A stretch of 64,000 nucleotides of DNA from NCBI RefSeq assembly GCF_029635795.1, contig NZ_CP114280.1:3472001-3536000 (forward strand), in the 5' to 3' direction. The notes beneath the pieces were generated by a model. That model worked only from the letters and a program-made list of their open reading frames with translations. It was not told the origin of the DNA and did no database searches. Positions within the stretch are counted from its first letter, which is position 1. Every line of letters begins with the position of its first letter. Below are positions 41,935-51,273 of this stretch, piece after piece. Origin of the DNA: Dickeya lacustris (GTDB taxonomy: Bacteria; Pseudomonadota; Gammaproteobacteria; Enterobacterales; Enterobacteriaceae). The translations under genes were made by a program, and so were the position numbers.

Positions 41935-42963
41935 TTATTGCGCAGCGGCGCGTGCGTGCGCTATCCAGCGGTCAAACAGCGCCTGATGCGCGGCTATCCA
42001 ACCGTCAACGTGGCGCTCAATGTCATGTTGAGAAGACTCGCCCTGATGCATGCGCAGGTTTTGAGCGTTCACATCAGCCAGCGGCAGGGTCATGCTGGCA
42101 AACAACGCGGCGGCGGCCGGATTGTTTTGCGCCCATGCTTTATTGGCGACGATACGCATCTGGCTGACCGGAAAACCATAATTGGCCCCGCCGGGTAGCG
42201 CGGTTTGCGTGGTGTTCTGTGCGCCCGGCAGCGAAGAGAACGGGACTTGCAGCCACACCACATCGCGGCCCGGCACTAACACATCACTGACCCAATATGG
42301 CGTCCAGGTGTAATAAAGAATCGGTTTACCCTGTTTATAGCGGCCAATGGTATCGGCCATCAGGGCTGCGTAATTGCCCTGATTGTGGTTGACGTGGTTG
42401 CTAAGGCCGTAGGCCTGAATCTGATGGTTGATAACGCTTTCGCAGCCCCAGCCGGGGTTGCAGCCGGTCAGGTCGGCTTTGCCATCGCCGTTGGCATCAA
42501 AAAGCGCGGCCAGCCTGGGGTCTTTGAGATCATCGAGTCGGGTAATGTGGTACTGCTCGGCGGTTTTCTTATCGATAAGATAGCCTTGTGCCGCACCCGC
42601 CACATAGACACCGTGGCGAGAGAAGACGGCATCGCCGCCTGCCGCCTGGTACATATCATCATGCAGCGGTTGCCAGTTGGTTGCGGTGAATGTGGCATCA
42701 CCGTGGGCGAGGGAGGCATAGCCGACGTTGTAATCCACTTCGCTCGGCTTTTCTACACGATAGCCCAGTTTTTCCAGCGCTTTGCTGACCAGCAGCGTCT
42801 GAAATGTCTCTTCTGCGAGCGTACTTTGTATCGGTTTGACCGTAATGCCCTGGCCGGGAAGCGAGGTGGCGCTATCGGCTGGCGTCTTCGCGCTCGGTGC
42901 CGCGAACAGGTTGCCGTTGAGGAGCATCGCCAGTGTCAGCGCTGCTATCTTGATTGAGTGCAT
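41935..42963 (-). CDS. proX: Glycine betaine/L-proline-binding periplasmic protein ProX
   Basis: ProX captures glycine betaine and proline betaine for the osmotically induced ProU importer. A signal peptide ([21 protein letters not shown]) precedes an OpuAC-type domain with the aromatic ligand residues expected in segments such as [10 protein letters not shown] and CNPGWGCE. The 342-residue length is slightly above E. coli. GGAGAGAGC precedes the ATG. Confidence 0.95.
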   Translation of the reverse strand: MHSIKIAALTLAMLLNGNLFAAPSAKTPADSATSLPGQGITVKPIQSTLAEETFQTLLVSKALEKLGYRVEKPSEVDYNVGYASLAHGDATFTATNWQPLHDDMYQAAGGDAVFSRHGVYVAGAAQGYLIDKKTAEQYHITRLDDLKDPRLAALFDANGDGKADLTGCNPGWGCESVINHQIQAYGLSNHVNHNQGNYAALMADTIGRYKQGKPILYYTWTPYWVSDVLVPGRDVVWLQVPFSSLPGAQNTTQTALPGGANYGFPVSQMRIVANKAWAQNNPAAAALFASMTLPLADVNAQNLRMHQGESSQHDIERHVDGWIAAHQALFDRWIAHARAAAQ

Positions 42964-42976
42964 GCTCTCTCCTTAA

Positions 42977-43066
42977 TTATTTGTGACTGCATTATTTGTG
43001 ACTGCATTGTTTGTGATGGCATTGTTTGTAACGGCATTGTTTGTGACGGAATTGCGTGTAACGGCG
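42977..43066. repeat. Six 15-bp tandem repeats between proW and proX
   Basis: Six head-to-tail copies of a 15-bp unit (TTATTTGTGACTGCA and variants such as TTGTTTGTGATGGCA) fill the proW-proX spacer, starting 14 bp from the proX start codon. The first two copies are identical and the copies farther from proX are increasingly divergent. Confidence 0.9.
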
Positions 43067-43144
43067 TAAGCCGTGCCCGGCATGGCGAATAACCGTATCG
43101 CGCCATGCCGCCGTTAACTGAATGGCCTTGGCCAAATGAGGAGG

Positions 43145-44299
43145 CTATTTCTTTGCGATAAACAGGCGCATTAACAGGCCGAGAGGCCCGTGCTGATAGC
43201 GGTGCTGGCGGCCACGACGACGCACGTTCTGGCCCAGCGATTGCGTCAGGCGGTCAAGAATGATCGCCAATATCACAATGCCGACACCGCCGATAGCGGC
43301 AAGCCCCATATCCAGACGGCCAATGCCGCGCAACACCATTTGCCCGAGCCCCCCGACGGCAATCATGGAGGCGATGACCACCATAGAGAGCGCCAGCATC
43401 AGCGTCTGATTAATGCCCGCCATGATAGTGGGCATCGCCAGCGGCAGTTGGACTTTAAACAGCATCTGACGCGGGCTGGCGCCGAAGGATTCGGCTGCCT
43501 CCAGTAAATCAGCCGGTACTTGCCGGATACCCAATATCGTCAGGCGCACCATGGGAGGCAGGGCAAAGATGATGGTGACGACCACCCCCGGCACGTTGCC
43601 GATGCCAAACAGCATCACAATCGGCACCAGATACACAAATGCGGGGGTCGTTTGCATCGCATCAAGCAGCGGGCGAACAAGGCGTGCGGCGCGAGGGCTA
43701 CGCGCCAGCCAAATGCCGAGCGGTGCGCCTATCACCACGCAGAAGAGCAGCGCGGTGAGCACCAGCGACAAGGTGATCATGGCCTGCGACCAGGCACCGA
43801 TAGCGCCAATGACGACCAGTAATAGCAGCGTGAGTGCGCCCATGCCAGCGCTGGCTACCTGCCAGGCCAACAGGGAAAAGAGCACTATCGCCAGCGGTGC
43901 GGGCAGGCCGGTGAGCAGGTGCTGAAAACCGGTGAGCGTGATATCGACCGGCACCCGAATCGCCTGAAACAGCGGGCGAAAGTGCAATACCAGCCAGTCA
44001 ATTCCTTGAGTCACCCAATTATCAAGTGGGATTAATGTGTGGCGAAACGGGTCTGCCAGGCTAAAGGGTTCCTGCGGCGCAGGCGGTACGCTATTGAGCC
44101 AGTCCGCGCTGCCAGAGGCAGCCTCGCCCGTGACAGGCGCACTGTGCCAGGCATCAGCTGCGTTATCCGGCATCGCGTTATCCGGTATCGTAGCATCTGG
44201 TCTCGCAACATCCGGTCTCGCAACATGTGCCGGCGCGGTTGGTGGGGATGACGCGGCGGCCTGCGGCATAGGATTGAGCGGGGATGCGGTATCAGTCAT
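43145..44299 (-). CDS. proW: Glycine betaine/proline betaine ABC permease ProW
   Basis: ProW is the membrane subunit of ProU. From the ATG at 44299 it is 384 residues: a long Pro/Ala/Asp-rich cytoplasmic N-terminus (about 110 residues, containing the 15-bp repeat array), then about seven membrane helices and the permease loop [20 protein letters not shown]. The N-terminal region is longer than the corresponding E. coli stretch. The start overlaps the proV stop by 8 bp. Confidence 0.95.
   Translation of the reverse strand: MTDTASPLNPMPQAAASSPPTAPAHVARPDVARPDATIPDNAMPDNAADAWHSAPVTGEAASGSADWLNSVPPAPQEPFSLADPFRHTLIPLDNWVTQGIDWLVLHFRPLFQAIRVPVDITLTGFQHLLTGLPAPLAIVLFSLLAWQVASAGMGALTLLLLVVIGAIGAWSQAMITLSLVLTALLFCVVIGAPLGIWLARSPRAARLVRPLLDAMQTTPAFVYLVPIVMLFGIGNVPGVVVTIIFALPPMVRLTILGIRQVPADLLEAAESFGASPRQMLFKVQLPLAMPTIMAGINQTLMLALSMVVIASMIAVGGLGQMVLRGIGRLDMGLAAIGGVGIVILAIILDRLTQSLGQNVRRRGRQHRYQHGPLGLLMRLFIAKK
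44160..44234. repeat. 15-bp tandem repeat array inside proW
   Basis: Five units of 15 bp (GCGTTATCCGGCATC, GCGTTATCCGGTATC, GTAGCATCTGGTCTC, GCAACATCCGGTCTC and a partial one) encode a (V/N)A(R/M)PD-like pentapeptide repeat in the cytoplasmic tail of ProW. The unit length keeps the frame, so copy number could vary without breaking the protein. Confidence 0.85.
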
Positions 44300-45494
44300 T
44301 GATAGGGTTCTCCTTGTCAAGCGCTTGCAGCAGCATTCCTTTGGAGATGATGCCAAGATAATCATGCTGTTCGTCGATGACCGGTACCGCACAGGGGGCT
44401 TGTGCGACCAGTGAGATCAACTCACTGAGCGGCATCTCTGCCGGTACGGGGGCCGGTGAGGGTAACAGCGCCTGCTCCAGCGGCTGCTGTTGACGCAGAG
44501 CCTGCTTGAGGGAGTCGAGAGAGACGACGCCGATAAACTTACGTCCCCGCTCCAGCACGTAGCCGTATTCCCTGTCCTCGTCTTGCAGAATCTTGAGCGC
44601 CGAACGCGGGCCAACGCCTGGCGTATGGCGGATGATGGTGACAGGTCGGCGGCGGGCAATGTCTTTGGCGCAGAACACCTGGCTGATGTCAACGCCGCGA
44701 AAAAAGCTGCGCACGTAGTCATTGGCCGGGGTATTGAGGATTTCATCCGGCGTGCCGGTCTGAATCACCTCACCGCTGTGCATGACCGCAATGCGATCGC
44801 CAATGCGCATGGCTTCATCGAGATCGTGTGAAATAAAGACAATGGTGCGCTGCTGGCGGGCCTGCAATTTGATCAGCTCATCTTGCATCTCGGTACGGAT
44901 TAACGGATCTAACGCGGAGAAGGCTTCGTCCATCAACAGAATATCGGGATCATTGGCCAGCGCGCGCGCCAGCCCAACGCGTTGGCGCATGCCGCCCGAC
45001 AGTTCATCCGGGTAAGCGGCGGCATACGCCTCAAGCCCGACTTGTTGCAGTGCGCTGAGTGCCTTGCTATCTCGCTCGGTGCGCGAGACGCCCGCCAGAT
45101 CGATACCAAACGCGGTATTATCGAGAATATTCAGGTGTGGCATCAGTGCGAAAGACTGGAACACCATGCTTATCTTCTTGCGCCGAACATCACGCAATGC
45201 GCTGGCGGACAGCTGTGAGATATTCTGCCCGTCTATCAGCACATCGCCTCGCGTCGGTTCTATCAGGCGATTGAGAAGGCGTACCAGGGTCGATTTACCG
45301 GAACCGGATAATCCCATGATCACGAATATTTCGCCTTCTTCAATGGCCAGACTGACATCTTTTACCCCGACAGTCAGACCGTTCCTGGCAAAAATCTGAT
45401 TTTTATCCAACCCTTTTTCTAACAGCGTAAAGGCACGCTCAGGGTGCTCACCAAATATTTTATACAGATGTTTAACTTCAAGTTTTATTGCCAT
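44292..45494 (-). CDS. proV: Glycine betaine/proline betaine ABC ATPase ProV
   Basis: ProV energises ProU. Walker A is GLSGSGKST (about residues 61-69), signature LSGGMRQR, Walker [14 protein letters not shown], and two C-terminal CBS-type domains (about 280-400) that sense ionic strength in related transporters. It is 400 residues, the E. coli length. It heads the proV-proW-proX operon. Confidence 0.97.
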   Translation of the reverse strand: MAIKLEVKHLYKIFGEHPERAFTLLEKGLDKNQIFARNGLTVGVKDVSLAIEEGEIFVIMGLSGSGKSTLVRLLNRLIEPTRGDVLIDGQNISQLSASALRDVRRKKISMVFQSFALMPHLNILDNTAFGIDLAGVSRTERDSKALSALQQVGLEAYAAAYPDELSGGMRQRVGLARALANDPDILLMDEAFSALDPLIRTEMQDELIKLQARQQRTIVFISHDLDEAMRIGDRIAVMHSGEVIQTGTPDEILNTPANDYVRSFFRGVDISQVFCAKDIARRRPVTIIRHTPGVGPRSALKILQDEDREYGYVLERGRKFIGVVSLDSLKQALRQQQPLEQALLPSPAPVPAEMPLSELISLVAQAPCAVPVIDEQHDYLGIISKGMLLQALDKENPIND

Positions 45495-46112
45495 GTCATT
45501 CTTTTCTTCCTGTGTCGTTTGTTTCTTAACGCCTCATGTGTGAATGAAACTTTTTATACCCTAATCATAAATGCTCGCGCTGACAACCCCATCGGTGATG
45601 ATAGGTATTTGATGGGGAAATATATCTTGGTGAAGATTAAAGATAATATTTCTGCACGATTTGTTTCATTTTTATTGTTTGGCTGGTTGTTTTTTATTGA
45701 TAATTTTCAGTTATTTAATTTATTTTCATGGGGTTTATTTCGCCGTTTGATACGGCGGGGATATCGGGCTGAATGAAAGAGAAGTTATCGGTAAATAGCA
45801 TGTTTTGACGCATTTATTATCCGCATTATTTACCCAGTGATAATTTCCTGGTGACAGTGATGAAATAGTGCGTGTGTGAGAGGGTAAAGAAATAAAAATA
45901 TACCGTAATAACGGGGAGGTAGCGCAATATAAGGCGGTGTCAATACCAAAGTAGAATTAAGGGGCGCGGCATCAAAATAATCGTCATTTGTCGGATGATT
46001 CCTAAAATAAAATACGCGCGGCGAATATCGTCATCGGGGCGATATGCGCCAGGGCGTCGCTATACGCAAAAAAATAAATAAAGCGGATAGATAACGAAAT
46101 AAATGACGGTGC
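45495..46112. promoter_or_regulatory. A/T-rich region upstream of proV
   Basis: About 620 bp with no credible gene; an open frame at 45444-45776 on the plus strand overlaps proV and looks accidental. Much of it is markedly A/T-rich (for example 45590-45730), unlike the neighbouring genes. In E. coli proU is silenced by H-NS binding curved A/T-rich DNA around its promoter; a similar role here is an inference. Confidence 0.5.
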
Positions 46113-46170
46113 CTGACGCACTAGCGGATAAACGATTGATGAAGACGTCATCACCGCAAGAGTGCGTCAG
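46113..46170 (-). terminator. Hairpin downstream of atzF
   Basis: CTGACGCACT (46113-46122) pairs with AGTGCGTCAG (46161-46170), with an inner GCGG/CCGC pair, 10 bp past the atzF stop. On the minus strand U-rich sequence follows at a short distance. It probably terminates atzF. Confidence 0.45.
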
Positions 46171-46180
46171 AGCGAAGGGG

Positions 46181-48004
46181 CTATTGGCTGGCGAGGAACG
46201 CGCGCCAGCCGCCAAACGCGGTGATATCCCGCGCGTCTTTTAAGGCGGCCGGTTCACAAATAAACCCTTTCACGCTGCGGCCATCGGCCAGCGTGAGGGT
46301 GCCAATGCCAAGCGGTGAGGGGATCTCCGCCACGAACTCACCGAAGCGTGCGAGCGGAATATCCCACAGTTCCACGGTAATCGGCTGTCCCTGCTGCGTT
46401 TTCACCAGACCGGGTTTGGCTGGCGTGGTATTGGCCAGCGCATAGAGCCGGTAATCCGCCGAGGTGGTGGTTTCCTCAACCCACACGGCATCACGCGTGA
46501 TGAGCTGGTGATTAAGCGGCATACCGCGTAAATGCGCCCCCACGACGGCAAGGCGCACGTAATGGGCCGCGTTGGCCGGCGGGCGCGTCGCCGCCGAGGA
46601 GGGGAAGGAGGGGAGCGCGTGTCCGGTGGCACCGAGCGGCAGTTGCGTGGCCTGCTGCCAGCGCTGCCCGAAAGCCGCCAGCGCGGTGTCGTGCCAGGCG
46701 GGGGCAATCAGGGTAATACCGGCGGGCAGGCCGTCATCACGAAACGGTGCCGGTAACGCCAGCCCGCACAGGTCGGCCAGATTGGTGAAGTTGGTGTAAA
46801 AACCGAACTGCGAGTTGTACGCCACCGGTTGCTGCGCCATTTCTGCCAGCGTGTGAATCGTCGGCGCGGTCGGCACCACCAGCGCATCAAACTCGCTCAG
46901 GCAGGTCGCGATTTGCCGGGCCAGGCTTGCGCGCAGGTATTCCGCTGCAAACACGTCACAGGCGCTGAAATCTGCGCCTTTGGCGATAATGCCGCGCACT
47001 ACCGGGTCGATGGCGTGCGGCTGTTCGGTGAGCAGCGCGCCGACGGCAACCGTGCGCTCTGCCACCCAGGGCCCTTCGTACAGCTGGCGCGCCAGTTGTG
47101 TGAAGGGGCTAAAATCTATCGGTTCCAGCGTCGCGCCCAGCGCCTGAAGCTGGGCGATGGCGTGCTGGAAGGCTTGTTCGGCGTGTTGATCGCCAAAAAA
47201 TTCCAGCGGATGCGGCAGCGCCAGCTTTGGGTTGGCGGGCAGTGCGGCAGGCGTCGTGCGGGGATGGACGCGCGAATAGGCGTCCTCACGGTCGTAGCCG
47301 CCAGCCAGTGACGCCACCGTGAATGCATCTTCTACCGTCAGAGCAAACACCGAAACACAATCATTGAGGCGGCACGCGGGGACGACGCCCTGCGTCGATA
47401 ACCAACCTTTGGTCGGTTTTAACCCGACGATGTTGTTAAATCCGGCGGGAACTCGCCCGGAGCCTGCGGTATCGGTGCCAAGCGCAAACGGCACCAGCCC
47501 GCGCGCGACCACCGAGGCAGAGCCTGAGCTAGAGCCCCCGCTGACGTAATCCGGCTGAAAGCTATTGACGACCGCGCCGAAAGGGGAGCGGGTGCCGACC
47601 AGACCGGTTGCGAATTGATCAAGATTGGTCTTACCAATAACGATCGCACCGGCCGCTTTCAGCCGGGCAATAACGCCGGCATCTTGCTCTGCGACAGAGG
47701 TAAAAGCCGGGCAAGCCGCGCTGGTCGGCCAGCCTGCCACATCAATATTGTCTTTAACGGCAAACGGAATGCCGTACAGCGGCAGGGAAGCGGCATCGGG
47801 CTGACTGAGTAACCGGTCAATTTGCGCGTCAAGCTGCGAGGCGTCAGCCAGCACTATCCAGGCGTTATCCCGCTGGTTGTCGTGCTGCGCGCTTAACTGC
47901 TGCTGTAACCCGTGCAGGGCGGCGCGCAGCTGGCTTTCTGACTGACGCAGGTGGCACAGCCATTGGTTCAGGGTCGGGCCGGGTAAAATCGTATGTTCTG
48001 TCAT
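46181..48004 (-). CDS. atzF: Allophanate hydrolase (AtzF-like amidase)
   Basis: Allophanate hydrolase splits allophanate to ammonia and CO2. The N-terminal amidase-signature domain has the Lys84-cisSer158-Ser182 triad (VKDN, GGSSSGSAS, DTAGSGRVPA), and a separate C-terminal domain (about residues 475-600), present in this family, may perform the decarboxylation step. At 607 residues it is a stand-alone enzyme with no urea carboxylase next to it. Instead it lies beside an hpxC-like permease and near AtzE-, AtzG- and AtzH-like proteins. Its true substrate here may be another N-carboxylated or ureide product. Confidence 0.88.
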   Translation of the reverse strand: MTEHTILPGPTLNQWLCHLRQSESQLRAALHGLQQQLSAQHDNQRDNAWIVLADASQLDAQIDRLLSQPDAASLPLYGIPFAVKDNIDVAGWPTSAACPAFTSVAEQDAGVIARLKAAGAIVIGKTNLDQFATGLVGTRSPFGAVVNSFQPDYVSGGSSSGSASVVARGLVPFALGTDTAGSGRVPAGFNNIVGLKPTKGWLSTQGVVPACRLNDCVSVFALTVEDAFTVASLAGGYDREDAYSRVHPRTTPAALPANPKLALPHPLEFFGDQHAEQAFQHAIAQLQALGATLEPIDFSPFTQLARQLYEGPWVAERTVAVGALLTEQPHAIDPVVRGIIAKGADFSACDVFAAEYLRASLARQIATCLSEFDALVVPTAPTIHTLAEMAQQPVAYNSQFGFYTNFTNLADLCGLALPAPFRDDGLPAGITLIAPAWHDTALAAFGQRWQQATQLPLGATGHALPSFPSSAATRPPANAAHYVRLAVVGAHLRGMPLNHQLITRDAVWVEETTTSADYRLYALANTTPAKPGLVKTQQGQPITVELWDIPLARFGEFVAEIPSPLGIGTLTLADGRSVKGFICEPAALKDARDITAFGGWRAFLASQ

Positions 48005-48041
48005 GATAGGGTTCCATCAGCTCTACAAGATGGGTTCACTA

Positions 48042-48057
48042 TTCAAAGCCTGTGCCA
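48042..48057 (-). promoter_or_regulatory. Weak sigma-54-like promoter upstream of atzF
   Basis: On the minus strand TGGCACAGGCTTTGAA has the -24 TGGCAC element and correct 10-bp spacing, but the -12 GC is GA. It lies about 40 bp before the atzF start. The mismatch falls on a critical base, so this is tentative. Confidence 0.35.
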
Positions 48058-48079
48058 ATGTTGCCGCTCGGCGCTTGAT

Positions 48080-49599
48080 TCAGGCGCGATCTTTTTCAAG
48101 CGTGAGCCTGGATAAGCGATTCATGCCGGTTGATGCCGTTTCGCGGCGCGCCAGATAACGATAACTTCCGGCACCGAGAGCCACGCCGATAAACCAGCTA
48201 AAATTAGCGACCTCATGCCAGGCGGGAACGAAGCTGATCACTAAGCCGATAGCCACCGACGGCAGCAGCGCCAGCACCGCATTCGGGTTAATGCCGTTGC
48301 GATACCAGTAGCGGCCATTTGGCGTATCGTTGAACAGCGCATCAACATCGATCTTGCCGCCTTTGATCAGGTAAAAATCCATGCCAGCAGGATGCCAAAC
48401 AGCGGGCCAATAAACGCGCCCAGCACGTCGAGCGTGTAGTGGATAAGCTCTGGTGAGTTGAACAGATTCCAGGGCGTCAGCAGTACCGAACCAACGGCAG
48501 CAATCATCCCACCGGTGCGGAAACTGATGCGCTGCGGCGCGCAGTTGGAGAAATCGAACGCCGGGGAGACGAAGTTGGCGACAATATTAATGCCGATGGT
48601 GGCGACAATCATGGTGAGCAGGCCCAGCGCCACTGCCACGCTGTTGCCGACGCGGCTGACGGTTTCAATCGGGTCGGTGATCATCTGGCCGAACAGCGAC
48701 TGGGTGCCGGAGACTATCACCACCGTGACGAGGGAAAACAGCAGGAAGTTAATGGGTAGCCCCCAGCGGTTGCCGCGCTGGATCGCCTGCATATTTTTAG
48801 CGTAGCGGGAGAAATCGCCGAAGTTCAGCAACGGGCCGGAAAAATAGGACACCACCAGCGCGGTGGCGGTGATCATCTGCCAGATCTGCTCGCCGCCGCT
48901 GAGGGATTTGCTGCTCAGGGTAAACGAGATATTGTCGAGCCCGGTTTTGTATACAATCCATCCGGCCAACGCCAGCATGACGACATAAACGGCAGGCCCT
49001 GCGATATCGATAAAGCGCTTGATGGCACTCATGCCGTGCCAGAACACCATCGCCTGCAACAGCCACATCACGCCAAAGCACAGCCAGCCCAGTGTCGATA
49101 AGCCCAGCCAGTGGCTGGCGGTAAGCGAGGTGAGCGACGGGACAAATTTCAGCAGCACCAGCATCAGCGCATTGGCGGCCAGGTAAGTCTGGATGCCGTA
49201 CCAGGCGAACGCGATAAGCCCGCGAATCACCGCCGGAATATTCGCGCCGAATACGCCGAAAGATTGGCGACAAATCACTGCATAAGGCACGCCGCTGAGT
49301 TGGCTCGGTTTGGCCACCAGATTGGCGCACAACTGCACGATGCAAATGCCTGCCAACAGGCACAGCAGCACCTGCCAACTGGCCAGACCCAGCGTAAAGA
49401 AGCTGGCGGCCACCACGTAACCCCCCATACTGTGTACATCCGACATCCAGAAGGAAAAGATGTTGTACCAGGACCAGTTTTGTTCGCGTGTCGGCGCCAG
49501 GTCTTCATTGCACAGTCTCGGGCTGTACGATTTCGGGCCGTGCAATTTCGTGCTGGAATGTGTCGGAGCGCTTGCGGCGGTTGTCATATTTTCTGGCAT
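48080..49599 (-). pseudogene. hpxC: NCS1-family allantoin/nucleobase permease, frameshifted
   Basis: NCS1 symporters import allantoin, hydantoins or nucleobases. The main frame (48367-49599, 410 residues) has an N-terminal NWSWYNIFSFWMSDVHSMGGY and about eleven membrane helices, ending abruptly after GPLFGILLAWIFT. The rest (DFYLIKGGKIDVDALF and the last helices, 48080-48382) follows in another frame. Family members read through this point as GILLADFYL or similar, so two extra bases or one missing base near 48379-48388 explain it. It could be a real lesion or a sequencing error. HpxC is the Klebsiella allantoin permease; the substrate here is inferred from the cluster. Confidence 0.8.
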
Positions 49600-49661
49600 G
49601 GAATCTGCTCCTTTCTTGCTGACGATGAAAATAACGGTGAATAACGCGTGCTAACAGGTGT

Positions 49662-49677
49662 TGCAGGATTTGGGCCA
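49662..49677 (-). promoter_or_regulatory. Possible sigma-54 promoter of hpxC
   Basis: On the minus strand TGGCCCAAATCCTGCA keeps GG and GC with the exact 10-bp spacing of -24/-12 promoters, with mismatches elsewhere. It lies about 65 bp before the hpxC start. Confidence 0.45.
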
Positions 49678-49689
49678 GATCGGTGAATT

Positions 49690-49721
49690 TTGTATACAAT
49701 AAATTTATTTTTTGTGTACGA
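49690..49721. promoter_or_regulatory. Paired operators in the hpxC-hpxS divergent promoter
   Basis: TTGTATACAA (49690-49699, perfect palindrome) and TTGTGTACGA (49712-49721) are two copies of TTGTRTACRA centred 22 bp apart, two helical turns. GntR/FadR-type regulators often bind such sites. They are the obvious candidates for HpxS binding between hpxC and hpxS. Confidence 0.65.
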
Positions 49722-49752
49722 TCTGGTGGTGGCGTGATAACGGAAGAAACCA

Positions 49753-50496
49753 ATGAACGATATGTATGGTCTCGGGAAAGAGATATTTTCTGAGCAAAAA
49801 GATGATGTTATCTATCAGGCGTTGCTGAATGCCATCGTTGAGCACCAGTTGCTACCCGGTGCTCGCCTGCCGGAAGAGGCGCTGGCGGAGGTGTTTGGCG
49901 TCAGTCGTACCGGGATCCGCAACGTGTTGCAGCGTTTGGCAACGGTGCAAATGATCACGCTGTTGCCCAAACGTGGTGCACAGGTGGCGACACCGACGGT
50001 AGATGAAGCGCGTGAGATCTTTCAAACCCGCAGCCTGATGGAGTGCGCCAACCTGCCTGCGGTGCTGGCGCATTGCCAGCCGCCGCATCTGGCGGCGCTG
50101 GAGGCGCTGATAGCGGCGGAGGAGAAAGCCCATCAGGATCGCAACGGGCCGGAGGCGATCCGCCTGTCGGCTGCCTTTCATATCCAGTTGCAGGCGATTT
50201 CTGGTAACGGCGTGCTGACCAGCCTGGTGTCGCAATTAACGCGGCGCTCATCGCTGGTGATCGCCGCGTATGGCGCGCCGTGGCAGCAAGGCTGCCGCTG
50301 TCACGATCACCATGACCTGCTGACACTGCTGCGTAACCGCGATCTGGCGGCGCTGACGACTGCCATGCAACAGCATTTCAACGAGATTGTCGCCAGCCTG
50401 CGTTTTGGCGGCGATAGCACGGCCACGCCGGATTTCTCGCGGCTGTTTGGCCACCTGAAACCGCACGGCGGTCGTCAAGAGGAGCAGGCGAAATGA
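49753..50496 (+). CDS. hpxS: GntR-family (FadR subgroup) regulator HpxS
   Basis: The 247-residue protein has an N-terminal winged helix (IVEHQLLPGARLPEEALAEVFGVSRTGIRNVLQRL, about residues 30-65) and a C-terminal FCD ligand domain with conserved His residues (FHIQL, CHDHHDLL). In Klebsiella hpxS-hpxA-hpxB form an operon for allantoin use; the same order with tight overlaps occurs here. It probably controls this operon and the divergent permease gene. Confidence 0.88.
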   Translation: MNDMYGLGKEIFSEQKDDVIYQALLNAIVEHQLLPGARLPEEALAEVFGVSRTGIRNVLQRLATVQMITLLPKRGAQVATPTVDEAREIFQTRSLMECANLPAVLAHCQPPHLAALEALIAAEEKAHQDRNGPEAIRLSAAFHIQLQAISGNGVLTSLVSQLTRRSSLVIAAYGAPWQQGCRCHDHHDLLTLLRNRDLAALTTAMQQHFNEIVASLRFGGDSTATPDFSRLFGHLKPHGGRQEEQAK

Positions 50497-51230
50497 ACCA
50501 TTGTGTGATTCAGGTTATCAACCCGAATACCAGCGTGGTGATGACCGACACCATCGCTGCGGCAGCGCGGCGTGTGGCGGCACCCGGCACCGAGATTGTG
50601 GCGGTGTGCCCGTCGCAGGGCGTGCCGTCTATCGAAGGGCATTTTGATGAAGCGGTGGCGACGCTTGGCGTGCTGGAGCAGGTTAAGCTTGGGCGCGAGC
50701 AGGGGGTTAGCGGTCATGTTATCGCCTGCTTTGGCGACCCCGGTTTGCTGGCAGCGCGGGAGCTGGCAAGCGCGCCGGTGGTGGGGATTGCCGAGGCGGC
50801 GATGCACCTGGCGACGCTGGTGGCGACGCGCTTTGCCATCGTCACCACGCTGCCGCGCACGCTGATCATCGCCCGCCACTTGGTGCAACGCTACGGCTTC
50901 GAGCATCACTGCGCCGCGCTGCACGCCATCGACCTGCCGGTACTGGCGCTGGAAGATGGGCAAGGGCTGGCGCAGCATAAAGTGCGGGAGATGTGTATAC
51001 AGGCGAAGCGGCAGGATGGCGTAGGGGCGATCGTGTTGGGTTGCGGCGGCATGGCTGATTTGGCGCACACACTGACGCAGGAGCTGGCGCTGCCGGTTAT
51101 CGATGGCGTCGGTGCGGCGGTGAAAATGGTGGAATCGCTGGTGGGGCTGGGGCTTGCCACCAGCAAACACGGCGATCTGGCTTATCCGCTTGATAAGCCG
51201 TTAACCGGCGCGTTCGGGGCGTTGCGTTAA
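50493..51230 (+). CDS. hpxA: Allantoin racemase (Asp/Glu/hydantoin racemase family)
   Basis: HpxA interconverts R- and S-allantoin so that both enantiomers can be degraded. The two catalytic cysteines of the racemase fold are Cys79 (ACFGDPG) and Cys184 (LGCGGM). It is 245 residues. Its ATG overlaps the hpxS stop by 4 bp. The substrate is inferred from similarity to HpxA and from the allantoinase gene next to it. Confidence 0.9.
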   Translation: MNHCVIQVINPNTSVVMTDTIAAAARRVAAPGTEIVAVCPSQGVPSIEGHFDEAVATLGVLEQVKLGREQGVSGHVIACFGDPGLLAARELASAPVVGIAEAAMHLATLVATRFAIVTTLPRTLIIARHLVQRYGFEHHCAALHAIDLPVLALEDGQGLAQHKVREMCIQAKRQDGVGAIVLGCGGMADLAHTLTQELALPVIDGVGAAVKMVESLVGLGLATSKHGDLAYPLDKPLTGAFGALR

Positions 51231-51273
51231 TCGACGCCGCCGCGTTGCGGCTCTGATAATAAGGAAAAACACC

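Noticed and set aside
42977..43066. Tandem repeats considered as a CRISPR array
   Set aside because: Units are 15 bp, head to tail without spacers, and there are no cas genes.
45444..45776. 110-codon frame on the plus strand upstream of proV
   Set aside because: It overlaps the proV start antisense, lies in an A/T-rich regulatory stretch, has no good ribosome site and resembles nothing known.
46829..47311. 160-codon frame opposite atzF
   Set aside because: Antisense to the amidase core with no ribosome site or similarity.
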